Below, in pieces: positions 18,480 through 27,339 of a stretch of DNA of 64,000 bases. The notes under the pieces are model-generated. The model was not told the origin of the DNA, ran no database searches, and saw only the letters and a program-made list of their open reading frames with translations. How positions within the stretch are numbered: the first letter of the stretch is position 1; every line of letters starts with the position of its first letter. This DNA is from Labilibaculum sp. (GTDB lineage Bacteria > Bacteroidota > Bacteroidia > Bacteroidales > Marinifilaceae), in assembly GCA_016342745.1 (NCBI GenBank), contig JAEINT010000018.1, forward strand, positions 1 to 64,000, in the 5' to 3' direction. The translations under genes and the position numbers were made by a program.

Positions 18480-18965
18480 TTATTTTCCTAATGCCTTTCG
18501 TAAAAATGAAAGAGCAGATGTCATTCTCTTTTCAACAGCTTTTACACTTAATTCCAGTTGGTCAGCAATTTCTTGATATTTTAAGCCTTCCATTCTGCTC
18601 ATCAAAAAAACAACTCTTTGTTTTTCAGATAGATTCTTGAGTGCTGTTTCGTATTTTGTTTGTAATTCCTTGTAAGCTAATTCATCCTCCGGAGAGTGAT
18701 TGTTAACTGAAGGAGCTAACTTAGCTAAGTATTTTTGGGCTACCTTTTCTCTTCGGTATTTACTGATAAAGAGATCGTTCGAAATTTTGTAGAGCAAAGA
18801 TCGTAAAGGTTTTTCTTCAAAATCTAAATGTTTCTCCCACAATTTCATAAAACTATCTTGTGCAATATCAGTAGCCAACTCTTCATCTCCAGAACGATAA
18901 TAAATATAGTTCCTGATTGAATCGAAATACTTATCAAATAAGAGTTTAAATTCTTCTTGTGTCAA
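18480..18965 (-). CDS. ECF RNA polymerase sigma factor (FecI-like)
   Basis: A 161-residue two-domain sigma factor. Region 2 (about 8-75) includes YIYYRSGDEELATDIAQDSF; region 4 (about 100-160) includes SEKQRVVFLMSRMEGLKYQE and the helix-turn-helix SVKAVEKRMTSALSFLRK. An in-frame stop lies a few codons upstream and the first internal ATG is too late, so translation most likely begins at the TTG giving MTQEEFKLL. It is the first gene of the sigma-FecR-receptor unit and should activate the receptor and perhaps other genes when the receptor is occupied. Confidence 0.93.
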   Translation of the reverse strand: MTQEEFKLLFDKYFDSIRNYIYYRSGDEELATDIAQDSFMKLWEKHLDFEEKPLRSLLYKISNDLFISKYRREKVAQKYLAKLAPSVNNHSPEDELAYKELQTKYETALKNLSEKQRVVFLMSRMEGLKYQEIADQLELSVKAVEKRMTSALSFLRKALGK

Positions 18966-19000
18966 AGCTAGAGGATTGGTTTAGGTAAAAATAAACTTTT

Positions 19001-19057
19001 TTAGCGAATATTAGGGTGTAGAGGTGATTGTGATCTTTCCCTACACCCTAATGCTAA
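19001..19057. repeat. Long inverted repeat between the lipoprotein gene and the ECF sigma gene
   Basis: A perfect 12-bp arm pair (ATTAGGGTGTAG at 19010-19021, CTACACCCTAAT at 19041-19052) is extended by TTAGC/GCTAA (19001-19005, 19053-19057) with a four-base bulge. The loop is 19 bases. Neither strand has a T tract after the stem. It lies 18 bp after the lipoprotein stop and about 36 bp before the sigma-factor start, so it may be an RNA-stabilising hairpin, a weak terminator or an operator. Confidence 0.6.
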
Positions 19058-19074
19058 GTGGTTGTGAATACTAC

Positions 19075-20019
19075 CTAGTTTTTCTTATATCTTTTGTGCT
19101 TGCCAATTTCAACCTCTTTGCTTACTTCTTCACCATCATCATTTGTGTAGGTGTAAGTTGCAATGTTATCACATTCGCCATCACCGTAATCAAATGTTGC
19201 AAATACTACTTGGTTTTGTGAGAATGTTACCAATCCACTTACAATCATTCTACAAGTACCGATTCTGGTTAAAGGATTTTCATCATCAATCACCTTAGAG
19301 TATTCGTTTTGTTCTGTATCAACGCAAGTTACAGATCCTCTAATTTCAATTTTATCATCACTGATATCCCATTTTGTATCTAATCCAGCTACCCATTCTC
19401 TTGTTCTTTCTGCAGATCTAAACAATTCTGTGCCATCAGGATAAGTAAATGTAATTTCACTAGTATAATCCCATTTTCTTGATACACCTTCTTCTCCTGT
19501 AAACTCAATACGTTTAGTACCATCCATTGCTACAGAATCAATCATTAAATCGAAAGTAATTTCGCGAACGGCTCCATCAGTGCGTGGGCGTGCTGTTAAT
19601 TCAATTACGATTGTACCACCTATTACCGTACCATTGTAAAGAACTGTAGAATCTCCGTAATTAACCGTAATTGTCATTGGAAATCTTCCATCTTCGCCAA
19701 ATTCGATTGAAACTTCAGGCATTTGATCAGTCTTGTAGCGTTGCCACTCCATAAACAATTGTCCGTATCGGTTCTGATATCCTTCTTTGGTTCCAGTTGG
19801 TTGATCGTACTCACTTTCCATAAATGAAAATAAATCAACTTCGTAATCTGCAACTTCTACAATTGTTTCTGATGCTTCTTCAGATGCAACAACTGTTTCT
19901 ACGGTGTTGTTTAATTCAACTTGTTTTTCATCTAAAATATCAATTACATCTTCGCTTTTATCGCAAGAGATGAATGATATTGCCAAAGCTGTTAATAGTA
20001 TAAAAGAAAACTTTTTCAT
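19075..20019 (-). CDS. Secreted acidic lipoprotein, unknown function
   Basis: A 314-residue protein with a signal peptide ending in a lipobox (ISFISCDKSED), so lipidated near Cys19. The mature part begins with an acidic low-complexity stretch and continues as a beta-rich domain with many regular strands (for example DGRFPMTITVNYGDSTVLYN) and single cysteines towards the C terminus (CVDTEQNE, GTCRMIV, GECDN). I do not recognise the family. It lies 109 bp upstream of the ECF sigma gene on the same strand, separated by a long inverted repeat, so co-transcription is possible but not shown. Confidence 0.8.
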   Translation of the reverse strand: MKKFSFILLTALAISFISCDKSEDVIDILDEKQVELNNTVETVVASEEASETIVEVADYEVDLFSFMESEYDQPTGTKEGYQNRYGQLFMEWQRYKTDQMPEVSIEFGEDGRFPMTITVNYGDSTVLYNGTVIGGTIVIELTARPRTDGAVREITFDLMIDSVAMDGTKRIEFTGEEGVSRKWDYTSEITFTYPDGTELFRSAERTREWVAGLDTKWDISDDKIEIRGSVTCVDTEQNEYSKVIDDENPLTRIGTCRMIVSGLVTFSQNQVVFATFDYGDGECDNIATYTYTNDDGEEVSKEVEIGKHKRYKKN

Positions 20020-20214
20020 GATCGTTATTTTATGATTTTACAATTAAGATATTGAGCTCGTTTGTATGTGAACCGACAAAGAGAATTGTTACCCTACTGA
20101 AAAAATGAAATATTTTCTAGTTTGTAAATATATGGTTAAGTAATAATGTTTTTGTATATTTATTATCAGAGTAATTACAGATTGTTATTAACACACTCAT
20201 TTGAATAATAAGAT

Positions 20215-20349
20215 ATGATTACAGAAGAATTAATTGATAGAAGCAATAAAAAAAATAGGCGTTTGGTATTAATTGTTGGTGCATGTATTTTGGGATTAAT
20301 GCTTGTAGCTTGTTTTGTTGGTAAATTGGTAGGATTGATCATGCAGTAA
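20215..20349 (+). CDS. Small single-helix membrane peptide (44 residues)
   Basis: An open frame of 44 codons beginning MITEELIDRSNKKNRRLVLI. A charged N terminus with an NKKNRR cluster is followed by one hydrophobic helix (LVLIVGACILGLMLVACFVG) and a short end, KLVGLIMQ. The shape is that of a type II or small membrane protein with the positive cluster inside. It stands alone between a divergent lipoprotein gene and lepA. No homologue is known to me; the compact charge/hydrophobic pattern makes it more credible than a chance frame. Confidence 0.5.
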   Translation: MITEELIDRSNKKNRRLVLIVGACILGLMLVACFVGKLVGLIMQ

Positions 20350-20414
20350 ATAAATTTTTACATTAATCTTTTAATCATTAAATACCAAATTCTATTTAAT
20401 TCAAACTAATTGAA

Positions 20415-20422
20415 TATCTTTG
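20415..20422 (+). promoter_or_regulatory. Bacteroidota -7 box of lepA
   Basis: TATCTTTG matches TAnnTTTG exactly. The -33 region (TTTA at 20395-20398) is only approximate at 16 nt. A start near 20429 would give an untranslated leader of about 105 nt before the lepA ATG. Confidence 0.5.
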
Positions 20423-20535
20423 TCAGTTGATACGAATGCGCTTATTCGAGTTGTTGGAAAATAGAGTATTAAGCTGTTTTGATGAATTAGAATAGGAAAG
20501 CCATTCGTGCAAATTTCAAAATTTGAAGTTAACTG

Positions 20536-22323
20536 ATGAAGAACATACGTAATTTTTGCATCATAGCCCATATCGACCATGGGAAAAGTACCTTGGCCGA
20601 CCGCCTTTTGGACGTAACCAATACCATCACCGATCGTGAGAAACAAGCTCAGGTTTTAGATGATATGGATTTGGAACGTGAACGTGGTATCACCATAAAG
20701 AGTCATGCCATACAAATGGATTATAAAAGGGGCAATGAGGAATATATATTGAACCTAATTGACACTCCTGGTCACGTAGATTTTTCTTATGAGGTATCTC
20801 GTTCGATTGCTGCTTGTGAAGGAGCATTGTTAATTGTAGATGCTACACAGGGAATTCAAGCTCAAACCATTTCAAACCTTTATTTGGCTATTGAAAATGA
20901 TTTGGAAATTATTCCGATCCTAAACAAAATTGATTTACCTAATGCCAATCCTGAAGATGTAAAAGATCAGATTGTGGATTTGTTAGGTTGTGATATTGAT
21001 GATATTTTAGCTGCCAGTGGAAAAACTGGTGAAGGTGTACCTGATATATTGGAAGCGATTGTTGATCGAGTTCCAGCGCCAGAAGGAAAGCCAGAAGAAC
21101 CATTGCAGGCACTTATTTTTGATTCTGAATTCAATTCTTTTAGAGGAATCATTGCCTATATCCGTGTGATGAATGGGGAAATTAAAAAAGGTGATACCGT
21201 AAAATTTGTAAATACGGGTCAAGAATATCAAGCCGATGAAATTGGAGTTCTGAGATTGACTCAAGAACCAAGAAAATCACTTAAAACAGGTGATGTAGGA
21301 TATATAATTTCTGGGATTAAAACTTCTACAGAGGTAAAAGTTGGAGATACGATAACACACAGAGACAATCCTTGCGCAGAGGGAATCGATGGTTTTGCAG
21401 AGGTTAAACCTATGGTCTTTGCAGGTGTTTATCCAATTGTTTCGGAAGATTATGAAGATTTACGTGCTTCGATGGAGAAATTGAAGCTGAATGATGCTTC
21501 GCTTACATTTGAGCCAGAATCGTCTATGGCACTTGGTTTTGGTTTCCGTTGTGGATTCCTAGGACTTTTGCACATGGAAATTATTCAGGAGCGTTTGGAT
21601 CGTGAGTTTGGCATGAATGTGATTACAACGGTTCCCAATGTTTCATATGTTGCTCACACCAATAAAGGTGATGTATTTGAAATGCATAATCCATCGGATA
21701 TGCCAGATCCAAACTCATTGGATTTTATCGAAGAGCCATATATTAGAGCACAAATCATAACAAAGTCAGAATACACAGGTCCTCTAATGAATCTTTGTAT
21801 GGCTAAGCGTGGTATTATGACCAATCAGCAATACCTAACTAGTGACCGAGTAGAGTTAACCTACGAAATGCCATTGGGAGAGATTGTATTTGATTTTTAC
21901 GACAAACTAAAAAGTATTTCAAAAGGATACGCTTCTTTTGATTATTTTTTAATTGGCGTTCGACCAGCAAAATTGGTCAAGTTGGATATTCTTTTAAATG
22001 GCGAAGGTGTGGATGCTTTATCTACTTTAATTCACTTTGATAACGCTCAGTCATTTGGTAGAAGAATGTGTGAGAAATTGAAGGAATTAATTCCTCGTCA
22101 GCAATTTGATATTGCAATTCAGGGAGCTATTGGTGCCAAGATTATTTCTCGTGAAACAGTAAAAGCTGTTCGTAAAGATGTAACCGCTAAGTGTTATGGT
22201 GGTGATATCACGCGTAAGCGTAAGCTTTTGGAGAAGCAAAAGAAAGGAAAGAAAAAGATGAAGCAAATTGGTAACGTGGAAGTTCCTCAAAAAGCTTTCC
22301 TTGCTGTACTAAAATTAGATTAA
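20536..22323 (+). CDS. lepA: Elongation factor 4 (LepA), ribosome-bound GTPase
   Basis: Translational GTPase that acts on stalled or misread ribosomes. The 595-residue protein starts [20 protein letters not shown], with the G1 motif AHIDHGKST, the G2 region [10 protein letters not shown]3 DTPGHVD and G4 NKID. Domains II, III and V follow, and the LepA-specific C-terminal domain ends in a basic tract ([20 protein letters not shown]). Length is normal for the family. It stands alone with its own promoter and terminator. Confidence 0.98.
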   Translation: MKNIRNFCIIAHIDHGKSTLADRLLDVTNTITDREKQAQVLDDMDLERERGITIKSHAIQMDYKRGNEEYILNLIDTPGHVDFSYEVSRSIAACEGALLIVDATQGIQAQTISNLYLAIENDLEIIPILNKIDLPNANPEDVKDQIVDLLGCDIDDILAASGKTGEGVPDILEAIVDRVPAPEGKPEEPLQALIFDSEFNSFRGIIAYIRVMNGEIKKGDTVKFVNTGQEYQADEIGVLRLTQEPRKSLKTGDVGYIISGIKTSTEVKVGDTITHRDNPCAEGIDGFAEVKPMVFAGVYPIVSEDYEDLRASMEKLKLNDASLTFEPESSMALGFGFRCGFLGLLHMEIIQERLDREFGMNVITTVPNVSYVAHTNKGDVFEMHNPSDMPDPNSLDFIEEPYIRAQIITKSEYTGPLMNLCMAKRGIMTNQQYLTSDRVELTYEMPLGEIVFDFYDKLKSISKGYASFDYFLIGVRPAKLVKLDILLNGEGVDALSTLIHFDNAQSFGRRMCEKLKELIPRQQFDIAIQGAIGAKIISRETVKAVRKDVTAKCYGGDITRKRKLLEKQKKGKKKMKQIGNVEVPQKAFLAVLKLD

Positions 22324-22370
22324 GACGACTAGACAGACTACAAATTCCTGTCAGAGTTATTGATATAATA

Positions 22371-22402
22371 AGCTGTTCGATTATTTCGAGCAGCTTTTTT
22401 TT
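22371..22402 (+). terminator. Terminator after lepA
   Basis: Ten-bp stem AGCTGTTCGA/TCGAGCAGCT (one wobble), loop TTATT, then eight Ts. It lies about 48 bp past the lepA stop. Confidence 0.92.
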
Positions 22403-22515
22403 GTTTTCCTTTTAACCTTTCCTTAACTTTTTTTAGCTAAAGCTTAACTGCCTTTATTTTAGTAGTGTAGTAAATTTGTTGGTAGAAAGTAATTATTGAA
22501 TTAAAAAAGGAACTT

Positions 22516-23223
22516 ATGAAACGATTATCACTCTATCTATTATTAATTGGCTTTGCAGTATGTGCTGCACAAGGATCATTTGCTCAGGAAAAAGAAAAGA
22601 AGGATGAAAAGCATGAAGTTCATGTAAAGGTTAAAGTAATTGAGGATGGAAAAGAAACAATTATCGATACCATTTTTCATGAAAGAGTAGGACATGATAA
22701 AATAATTGAAGTAATGAATTTAGATGGCATGGCTGATTCGATTATGAAGAAACATAAAATCTGGATTTCTGAGGATGGTGATCATCATGGGAAACACAAA
22801 AAAATAATTCGAAAAATTCATGTAACGGCTGATGGGGACCATGATATTGATGAAGATTTTGAAATTAAGATGCTTAAGGAGTTTAAATTTTCCGATGAAG
22901 ATGGTAACGTTTTTATTCACAAAGGAGATTCTTGTATTGAGAAGGATATTCATATTGAAATCCTAAAAGGTGGAAGGCACAAAATGCACATGATTGACGC
23001 TCATGGTAAAAAGGGCGAAAAAATCATCATTCTTAACGATTCTGATGATGTTCAAATAACAGAAGAAGATGGCTACAAAATCATTAAAATAAAAAGTTCG
23101 GGAGATGATAATGTTTGGGTAGAGAAAGATGGTGAAGTTGAGGTAGAAGTGACCGTAGAGGTAGAAGAATCAGACGATGGTAAAAAAGTGAAGAGGATTA
23201 AAAGAAAGAAGAAAAAGGAATAA
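22516..23223 (+). CDS. Secreted highly charged protein, unknown function
   Basis: A 235-residue protein with a cleavable signal peptide (about 1-24, cut after GSFA). The mature protein is extraordinarily rich in Lys, Asp, Glu and His, with recurrent beta-strand-like segments such as EVHVKVKVIEDGKETIIDTI and KKIIRKIHVTADGDHDIDED, and a very basic C terminus (KKVKRIKRKKKKE). Histidines (HDKIIE, GDHHGKHKK) could bind metal, but no known motif is seen. A TAAATTTG -7-like box at 22471 lies 45 bp upstream. It is monocistronic, ends at a bidirectional terminator, and is probably periplasmic. Confidence 0.8.
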   Translation: MKRLSLYLLLIGFAVCAAQGSFAQEKEKKDEKHEVHVKVKVIEDGKETIIDTIFHERVGHDKIIEVMNLDGMADSIMKKHKIWISEDGDHHGKHKKIIRKIHVTADGDHDIDEDFEIKMLKEFKFSDEDGNVFIHKGDSCIEKDIHIEILKGGRHKMHMIDAHGKKGEKIIILNDSDDVQITEEDGYKIIKIKSSGDDNVWVEKDGEVEVEVTVEVEESDDGKKVKRIKRKKKKE

Positions 23224-23242
23224 GCTCTAAATAGAAGAAAAT

Positions 23243-23274
23243 AAAAATGCCTCGATATAATCGAGGCATTTTTT
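23243..23274. terminator. Bidirectional terminator between the charged protein gene and aspS
   Basis: Stem AAAAATGCCTCGA/TCGAGGCATTTTT with loop TATAA gives T tracts on both strands. It serves both convergent genes. Confidence 0.92.
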
Positions 23275-23292
23275 ATATATCTAGAATTGTCC

Positions 23293-25050
23293 TTATTCAG
23301 ACTTCTTTCTGTAGTCAAGACCTAATTCAATCATTTGTTCTTCAGCAATTGTAGATGGAGAATCAATCATCACATCACGACCCGAATTGTTTTTAGGGAA
23401 AGCAATTACGTCACGAATCGATTCGATTCCTGCAAATAGAGATGCCAAACGGTCAAAGCCAAAAGCGATTCCGCCGTGAGGAGGTGCACCATATTGGAAA
23501 GCATCCATTAAGAAACCAAATTGATTTTGTGCTTCTTCATCAGTAAATCCTAAATGCTTAAACATTTGTGCTTGAAGATCGGTATCGTGGATACGAATAG
23601 AACCACCACCAATTTCAACACCATTGATAACCAAATCGTAGGCATTCGCGCGTACTTTTCCAGGATCAGTTTCCAACATGTGGAAATCTTCTTGCTTAGG
23701 AGAAGTAAACGGGTGGTGCATTGCATGAAAACGCTCAGAATTCTCATCCCACTCTAATAATGGGAAGTCAACTACCCACATTGGAGAGAATTTATCGTTA
23801 TCGCGTAAGCCTAACTGAGAACCCATTTCTAAACGCAATTCGCTTAGTTGAGGCAATGTCTTAGCTTTTTCACCTACCAATACTAAAATTAAATCACCTG
23901 GCTTAGCATTACAAGTTTCCGCCCATTTCTGCAATTGCTCAGCTCCGTAAAATTTATCTACAGATGATTTAAATGAACCATCCTCGTTGTATTTTACGTA
24001 AACTAATCCTTTTGCTCCAACTTGTGGTTTCTTTACGAAATCGGTAAGAGCATCCAATTGTTTACGAGTATATGTTGCACATCCTTCAGCACAAATTGCT
24101 CCGATGTATTCTGCGTCATCAAAAACTTTAAAGTCGTTTCCTTTAGCAATAACGCTAAGATCAACAAACTTCATCTCGAAACGAATGTCTGGCTTATCGT
24201 TACCATAAAATTCCATGGCATCAGCATAATCCATTCTAGGGAATTTATAATCGATATCTACATTCTTCAACTTTTTGAATAAATGCTTGGTCAGACCTTC
24301 AAAAGTATCTAAGATATCATCTTGCTCAACAAATGACATTTCGCAATCAATCTGAGTAAATTCTGGCTGACGATCGGCACGTAAATCTTCATCACGGAAA
24401 CATTTTACAATTTGATAATAACGGTCGAAACCAGAAATCATCAACAATTGCTTAAATACTTGTGGTGACTGAGGCAACGCATAAAATTCACCCTCATTCA
24501 TTCTCGAAGGAACAATAAAGTCACGAGCTCCTTCAGGAGTAGACTTAATTAAAACAGGAGTTTCTGTTTCAATAAAGTTTAATTGATCAAGATAGTTACG
24601 AACCTCAATACCCATTTTGTGACGCAAAACTAAATTTTCGCGAACACAAGAGCGACGTAAATCTAGGTAACGATATTTCATTCTCAACTCATCACCACCA
24701 TCAGTATTGTCTTCAATGGTAAATGGAGGGATAACCGATTTGCTTAAGATCTCAAGTTTGTCAGCGATAATTTCGACCTCTCCAGTAGGCATTTTATCGT
24801 TTTTACTTTGTCTTTCAGCAACCTTTCCAGTAATCGAAACAACAAACTCACGACCTAATTTTCTAGCCATTTCGCAAAGCTCAGGATTGTTTTCCATATC
24901 GAAAACAAATTGAGTAATGCCATATCGATCACGAAGATCAACAAAGGTCATTCCACCCAAGTTACGTGCTTTTTGTACCCAGCCGCTTAGCGTTACTGTA
25001 TCGTTTACATTCTGAATTCTTAATTCTCCACAAGTATGAGTCCTGTACAT
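23293..25050 (-). CDS. aspS: Aspartyl-tRNA synthetase
   Basis: Class II synthetase charging tRNA-Asp (possibly also tRNA-Asn). The 585-residue bacterial-type enzyme has an N-terminal OB-fold anticodon-binding domain (about 1-110, with [20 protein letters not shown]), class II motif 2 ([18 protein letters not shown], FxxE-equivalent) and motif 3 ([11 protein letters not shown], GxGxxR-type), plus the inserted GAD-like domain (about 280-410). The C-terminal LGLDYRKK is typical. It is transcribed alone. Confidence 0.98.
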   Translation of the reverse strand: MYRTHTCGELRIQNVNDTVTLSGWVQKARNLGGMTFVDLRDRYGITQFVFDMENNPELCEMARKLGREFVVSITGKVAERQSKNDKMPTGEVEIIADKLEILSKSVIPPFTIEDNTDGGDELRMKYRYLDLRRSCVRENLVLRHKMGIEVRNYLDQLNFIETETPVLIKSTPEGARDFIVPSRMNEGEFYALPQSPQVFKQLLMISGFDRYYQIVKCFRDEDLRADRQPEFTQIDCEMSFVEQDDILDTFEGLTKHLFKKLKNVDIDYKFPRMDYADAMEFYGNDKPDIRFEMKFVDLSVIAKGNDFKVFDDAEYIGAICAEGCATYTRKQLDALTDFVKKPQVGAKGLVYVKYNEDGSFKSSVDKFYGAEQLQKWAETCNAKPGDLILVLVGEKAKTLPQLSELRLEMGSQLGLRDNDKFSPMWVVDFPLLEWDENSERFHAMHHPFTSPKQEDFHMLETDPGKVRANAYDLVINGVEIGGGSIRIHDTDLQAQMFKHLGFTDEEAQNQFGFLMDAFQYGAPPHGGIAFGFDRLASLFAGIESIRDVIAFPKNNSGRDVMIDSPSTIAEEQMIELGLDYRKKSE

Positions 25051-25269
25051 CTTATATCATTTATTGATTCAATCCAATCTAGTTAGGAGTAATGCCATTC
25101 CAATAATTGGTTTACTTTCAATTACTAGTATTTTTATCTATTTTGATAAAATAAAGTCTGTAATTGATTAGTAATCGGTCTTATTCCTATTTTGTTAACT
25201 TTGCGAAAATACTAACAATTTGCGAAATTGAATAAGCTTTTAGAAACAGATTTGTAAAAAAGATAAAAC

Positions 25270-25737
25270 ATGAACCAAGAATCTATAATATCACCCTTTT
25301 CAGATGAATATTTTATGAAGCAAGCAATGGAGGAAGCACATAAAGCTTTCGAAGCTGATGAAATCCCTGTTGGAGCAATTGTGGTTTGCAATAATCGGAT
25401 CATTGCACGTTCGCATAACTTAACAGAAAGATTGAATGATGTAACCGCACATGCCGAAATGCAGGCGATAACCGCAGCTGCTAATTATCTTGGAGGAAAA
25501 TACCTTATCGACTGCACTTTGTATGTAACACTCGAGCCTTGTAATATGTGTGCTGGAGCTTTGGCTTGGTCGCAAATATCAAAAATTGTATATGGAGCAA
25601 GCGATGATAAGAGAGGATATACACGATTTTCACCTAACCCGATGCATCCGAGAACCGAAGTAGTTTCAGGGATTATGAAAGAGGAGAGTGCGAACCTGAT
25701 AAAAGATTTTTTCACAAGGAAAAGAATGTCTCTTTAA
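25270..25737 (+). CDS. tadA: tRNA-specific adenosine deaminase
   Basis: Deaminates A34 of tRNA-Arg(ACG) to inosine, allowing one tRNA to read CGU, CGC and CGA. The 155-residue zinc enzyme has the catalytic HAE (HAEMQAI, about 60) and the zinc-binding PCNMCAGAL (about 90-98), and the common C-terminal ANLIKDFFTRKR. The window also carries tRNA-Arg(CCG), which reads the remaining CGG codon. A TAACTTTG -7 box lies at 25196-25203. Relation to other cytidine-type deaminases is resolved by the TadA-typical PCNMC. Confidence 0.96.
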   Translation: MNQESIISPFSDEYFMKQAMEEAHKAFEADEIPVGAIVVCNNRIIARSHNLTERLNDVTAHAEMQAITAAANYLGGKYLIDCTLYVTLEPCNMCAGALAWSQISKIVYGASDDKRGYTRFSPNPMHPRTEVVSGIMKEESANLIKDFFTRKRMSL

Positions 25738-25963
25738 ATTCTTAAGTCTTATTTGGATTTATCCAATCAAAAAGCTTACTTTTGTACTCGGAAAGCGAAC
25801 ATAGTTTTTTAAACCATAGGCTCTCCAACTACCAACCAACCAATTTTATATCCCATCTCTTAAATTAAGTGAGTATTAGTATAATGCTAATTCTATGTTC
25901 GATTGTAACGATCGTTTGTAGAAATCTGTTATCTTTATTTGTAAACTATAAAATCAATATATC

Positions 25964-26680
25964 ATGAGTGCACATAACGAAGCCAAAATGGGCGATATTG
26001 CCGAAACTATTCTATTGCCAGGAGATCCTTTAAGAGCGAAATACATCGCCGATAATTTCTTAGAAGATGTGGTGTGTTATAATAAGGTAAGAAACATGCT
26101 TGGTTTCACAGGAACCTATAAAGGGAAAAGAATTTCTGTGCAAGGTACAGGAATGGGAATTCCTTCGATTTCAATATATACTCATGAATTGATTACTCAG
26201 TACGGAGTTAAAAATTTAATTCGTATTGGTACTTGTGGATCTTTTAACGATGATGTTCATGTTCGCGACGTAATTTTAGCGATGACATCTTGTACCGATT
26301 CAGCGATTAACAAGAATTTGTTTAGAGGTATGGATTATGCGCCATGTGCGAACTTTGGTTTATTAACCGATGCTCATAATGCGGCACAAGAACAAGGCGT
26401 GAACATTAAGGTAGGAAGTACTTTAACTTCTGATATCTTTTACCACGACTTGGAAAACAATCCAGAGCCATTTAAAATTTGGGCTGATTATGGTGTGTTA
26501 GCAGTAGAAATGGAAGCTACAGCATTATACACAATTGCAGCTCGAAATAAAGCAAAAGCATTGGCAATTTTAACCGTTAGCGATCACATTTTAACTGGTG
26601 AAGCTACAAGTGCTGAAGAACGCCAAACAACCCTTCATACCATGATTAAGATTGGTTTGGAGACTGCAATCAAACAATAA
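25964..26680 (+). CDS. deoD: Purine-nucleoside phosphorylase (DeoD type)
   Basis: Splits purine (deoxy)ribonucleosides with phosphate, feeding purine salvage. The 238-residue hexameric-type enzyme has the phosphate-site [10 protein letters not shown] (about 20-29), RIGTCGSF (about 85-92), and VEMEATALY near residue 180 with the following [14 protein letters not shown]. It may supply adenine for the apt product encoded 2 kb away. It is followed by a long T tract terminator. Confidence 0.97.
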   Translation: MSAHNEAKMGDIAETILLPGDPLRAKYIADNFLEDVVCYNKVRNMLGFTGTYKGKRISVQGTGMGIPSISIYTHELITQYGVKNLIRIGTCGSFNDDVHVRDVILAMTSCTDSAINKNLFRGMDYAPCANFGLLTDAHNAAQEQGVNIKVGSTLTSDIFYHDLENNPEPFKIWADYGVLAVEMEATALYTIAARNKAKALAILTVSDHILTGEATSAEERQTTLHTMIKIGLETAIKQ

Positions 26681-26710
26681 TTTTAGATCAGATACATTTT
26701 ATTGTACACA

Positions 26711-26747
26711 ACGGAGGAGCTTTGGGGGTTTCTCCGTTTTTTTTTTT
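26711..26747 (+). terminator. Terminator after deoD
   Basis: Stem ACGGAG/CTCCGT around a 15-base loop, followed by 11 Ts, starting about 30 bp past the deoD stop. Confidence 0.85.
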
Positions 26748-26865
26748 GCCCTATTTGTAATTGAGTTTCTAATGAACTTGCCTAAACATTTTCCACAGGG
26801 TAGATTGTATTGAATTATAGTATTACTTTTGAAAAACGAAATATTTTCTCATCAATTTTTAGTTT

Positions 26866-27261
26866 ATGCCTTACCAAGATGTGTTTGTTCTTTTCTGGAA
26901 ACAGGTAAAAGAAAGTTTAGAAGAAGGTCGCTTTGCGAAGTTAACGATGGCAAAAACCATCGGTAAGCCTAATTTGAGAAATATATTTGTGAGGCCAGTT
27001 TATTCTGAAGGTGGCTTTAAGGTCTTACTTAAATTGCGCTATAGATCTAAAGAAACAGAGGATCAGGAAGACGAGCTTACATTAGAAGAGGCTTTTGTAG
27101 TTATGAAATCACATCTCAGAAAATCTTTTTCATCTGTTCTGTTATTTACTACAACAAAGGATGTTACTTTCAAAATTAATAAAAAGGGGGCTGGCAGCAT
27201 TACCGAGTCTTTGCCTACTTTTAGTGATGCTACGTCGGCTAATAATGATGTAAAACAGTAG
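26866..27261 (+). CDS. Hypothetical protein of 131 residues
   Basis: A soluble protein with the segments MPYQDVFVLFWKQVKESLEE, KLTMAKTIGKPNLRNIFVRP and FKVLLKLRYRSKETEDQEDE, which look like an alpha-beta fold with several basic residues, and an unstructured Ser/Thr-rich tail. No signal peptide or membrane helix. I do not recognise it; a nucleic-acid-binding or modifying role is only suggested by the basic middle part. It is convergent with aroA. Confidence 0.65.
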   Translation: MPYQDVFVLFWKQVKESLEEGRFAKLTMAKTIGKPNLRNIFVRPVYSEGGFKVLLKLRYRSKETEDQEDELTLEEAFVVMKSHLRKSFSSVLLFTTTKDVTFKINKKGAGSITESLPTFSDATSANNDVKQ

Positions 27262-27285
27262 GGGTAGTCCTAATTTGAATTGCAT

Positions 27286-27313
27286 AAAAAAAGCTCGACT
27301 TGTAGGTCGAGCT
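27286..27313 (-). terminator. Terminator after aroA
   Basis: Minus-strand stem AGCTCGAC/GTCGAGCT with a six-base loop, followed by seven Ts. The plus strand has no T tract (CTCTATATC), so it serves aroA. Confidence 0.88.
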
Positions 27314-27339
27314 CTCTATATCTGATTGTATTTTGTAAG

